Part shown: positions 27,136 through 27,550 of the stretch, piece after piece
Layout of the letters: every line of letters starts with the position of its first letter
How positions within the stretch are numbered: the first letter of the stretch is position 1
From: Actinomycetota bacterium
Lineage (GTDB): Bacteria; Actinomycetota; UBA4738; HRBIN12
DNA length: 27,550 nucleotides
NCBI GenBank assembly: GCA_004366195.1
Contig: SIRV01000082.1
Location: 1 to 27,550, forward strand
Direction: 5' to 3'
Notes under the pieces: generated by a model
What the model was told of the DNA's origin: nothing
Databases searched by the model: none
Seen by the model: only the letters and a program-made list of their open reading frames with translations
Translations under genes and position numbers: made by a program

Positions 27136-27550
27136 TCAGTCGGCGAGCTCGGCCTCCGGGACCTCCACGACGAAGACGAGCTCGTCCTCCACGCGCGCGC
27201 TCGCCGTCCCCCCCTGGGCCTCCGCCACGCCCCGGGCCACCCACAGCCCGATCTTGCTCCCGCCGCCGGTGCCGGGGGCCCGGGGCTCGAACAGGGCCTC
27301 GGCGGCCTCCGGGCCGAGCTCGGTCCCTCGCCTCGCCGCACGGACCCGGATCCGACGGTCCAGGCGCTCGGCCGAGACCCGGATCGGGCCCTCCCGGGCC
27401 CACCACACCAGGGCCTCCACGAAAGCCTCGAGCACGAGGCGCAGGCGCTCGGGGTCCACGAAGGCCTCCACGTCGGGTCCCTCGAGCAGGACCGGCGGGT
27501 GCTCGGGATCCCGGGCCACCGAGGTCGCGATCTGCTCCACCACCGACCCC
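27136..27550 (-). CDS. Sensor histidine kinase-like ATPase domain (5'-truncated by window edge)
   Basis: Only the last 137 residues are present; the frame is open to the window edge, so the N-terminus lies outside. The segment looks like a GHKL ATPase domain: DPERLRLVLEAFVEALVWWA in the N-box position, then IRVSAERLDRRIRVRAA, EALFEPRAPGTGGGSKIG in the F-box/G2 position, then LWVARGVAEAQGG and strands ending VFVVEVPEAELAD. The expected N-box Asn is replaced (FVEAL) and the G1 DxGxG is replaced by RRGTELG, so ATP binding may be impaired. The upstream sensor and dimerisation parts cannot be seen. No response regulator follows; pheS begins 43 bp downstream. Confidence 0.65.
   Translation of the reverse strand, partial: GSVVEQIATSVARDPEHPPVLLEGPDVEAFVDPERLRLVLEAFVEALVWWAREGPIRVSAERLDRRIRVRAARRGTELGPEAAEALFEPRAPGTGGGSKIGLWVARGVAEAQGGTASARVEDELVFVVEVPEAELAD

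Noticed and set aside
26046..27550. T-box, attenuator or riboswitch upstream of pheS, tyrS or argF
   Set aside because: The upstream gaps are 41-55 bp and the promoters sit almost on the start codons, leaving no leader for such a device.

Overview
The window is a very GC-rich chromosomal segment from a member of the Actinomycetota. Four things support this. The 23S rRNA carries the extra helix-54 insertion typical of that phylum. The genes mctB, steA, recN, NAD kinase, tlyA, HAD phosphatase, TPR protein, tyrS, mpg, argF, pheT and pheS follow the order I know from Mycobacterium and relatives. The rRNA leader and spacer carry a CCTTGAGAACT boxA-like element. The class A PBP ends in PASTA domains. 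The 16S gene is complete but I could not search it, so no class, order or genus is given; a deep-branching lineage is my impression only.

Layout. On the minus strand, from right to left: a sensor-kinase C-terminus, pheS-pheT, argF, polX-mpg, tyrS, a complete rrn operon (16S-23S-5S, no spacer tRNA), a TPR protein of the kind normally found beside tyrS, an SSB, a small TPR protein with a HAD-IIA phosphatase, a phasin-like coiled-coil protein, tlyA, NAD kinase, recN, steA, and mctB running off the left edge. Four genes are inserted on the plus strand: a rhomboid protease, a DUF1015 protein, an MBL-fold hydrolase and a class A penicillin-binding protein. Each plus gene faces its downstream minus neighbour tail to tail, with 0 to 23 bp of overlap and no room for a terminator.

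Functionally this is mostly core cell machinery: translation (PheRS, TyrRS, rRNA, TlyA rRNA methylation), DNA repair (RecN, PolX, Mpg, SSB), cell envelope and division (PBP1A, SteA, MctB-like protein, rhomboid) and metabolism (ArgF, NAD kinase, HAD phosphatase). I see no phage, insertion sequence, CRISPR array, defence island or biosynthetic cluster.

Expression signals are unusually readable. Many genes have a -10 element (TAnnnT or close, often preceded by TGC) exactly 6-7 nt before the start codon and no Shine-Dalgarno, which implies leaderless mRNAs. Others have a clear AGGAGG-type site, and several neighbours are coupled by GTGA overlaps. The best leads are a tyrosyl-tRNA synthetase with both class I signature motifs altered, a predicted 9-codon leaderless uORF coupled to the rhomboid gene, and an rrn promoter whose -35 box sits in the loop of the hairpin after tyrS. 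I did not find a convincing new multigene system.
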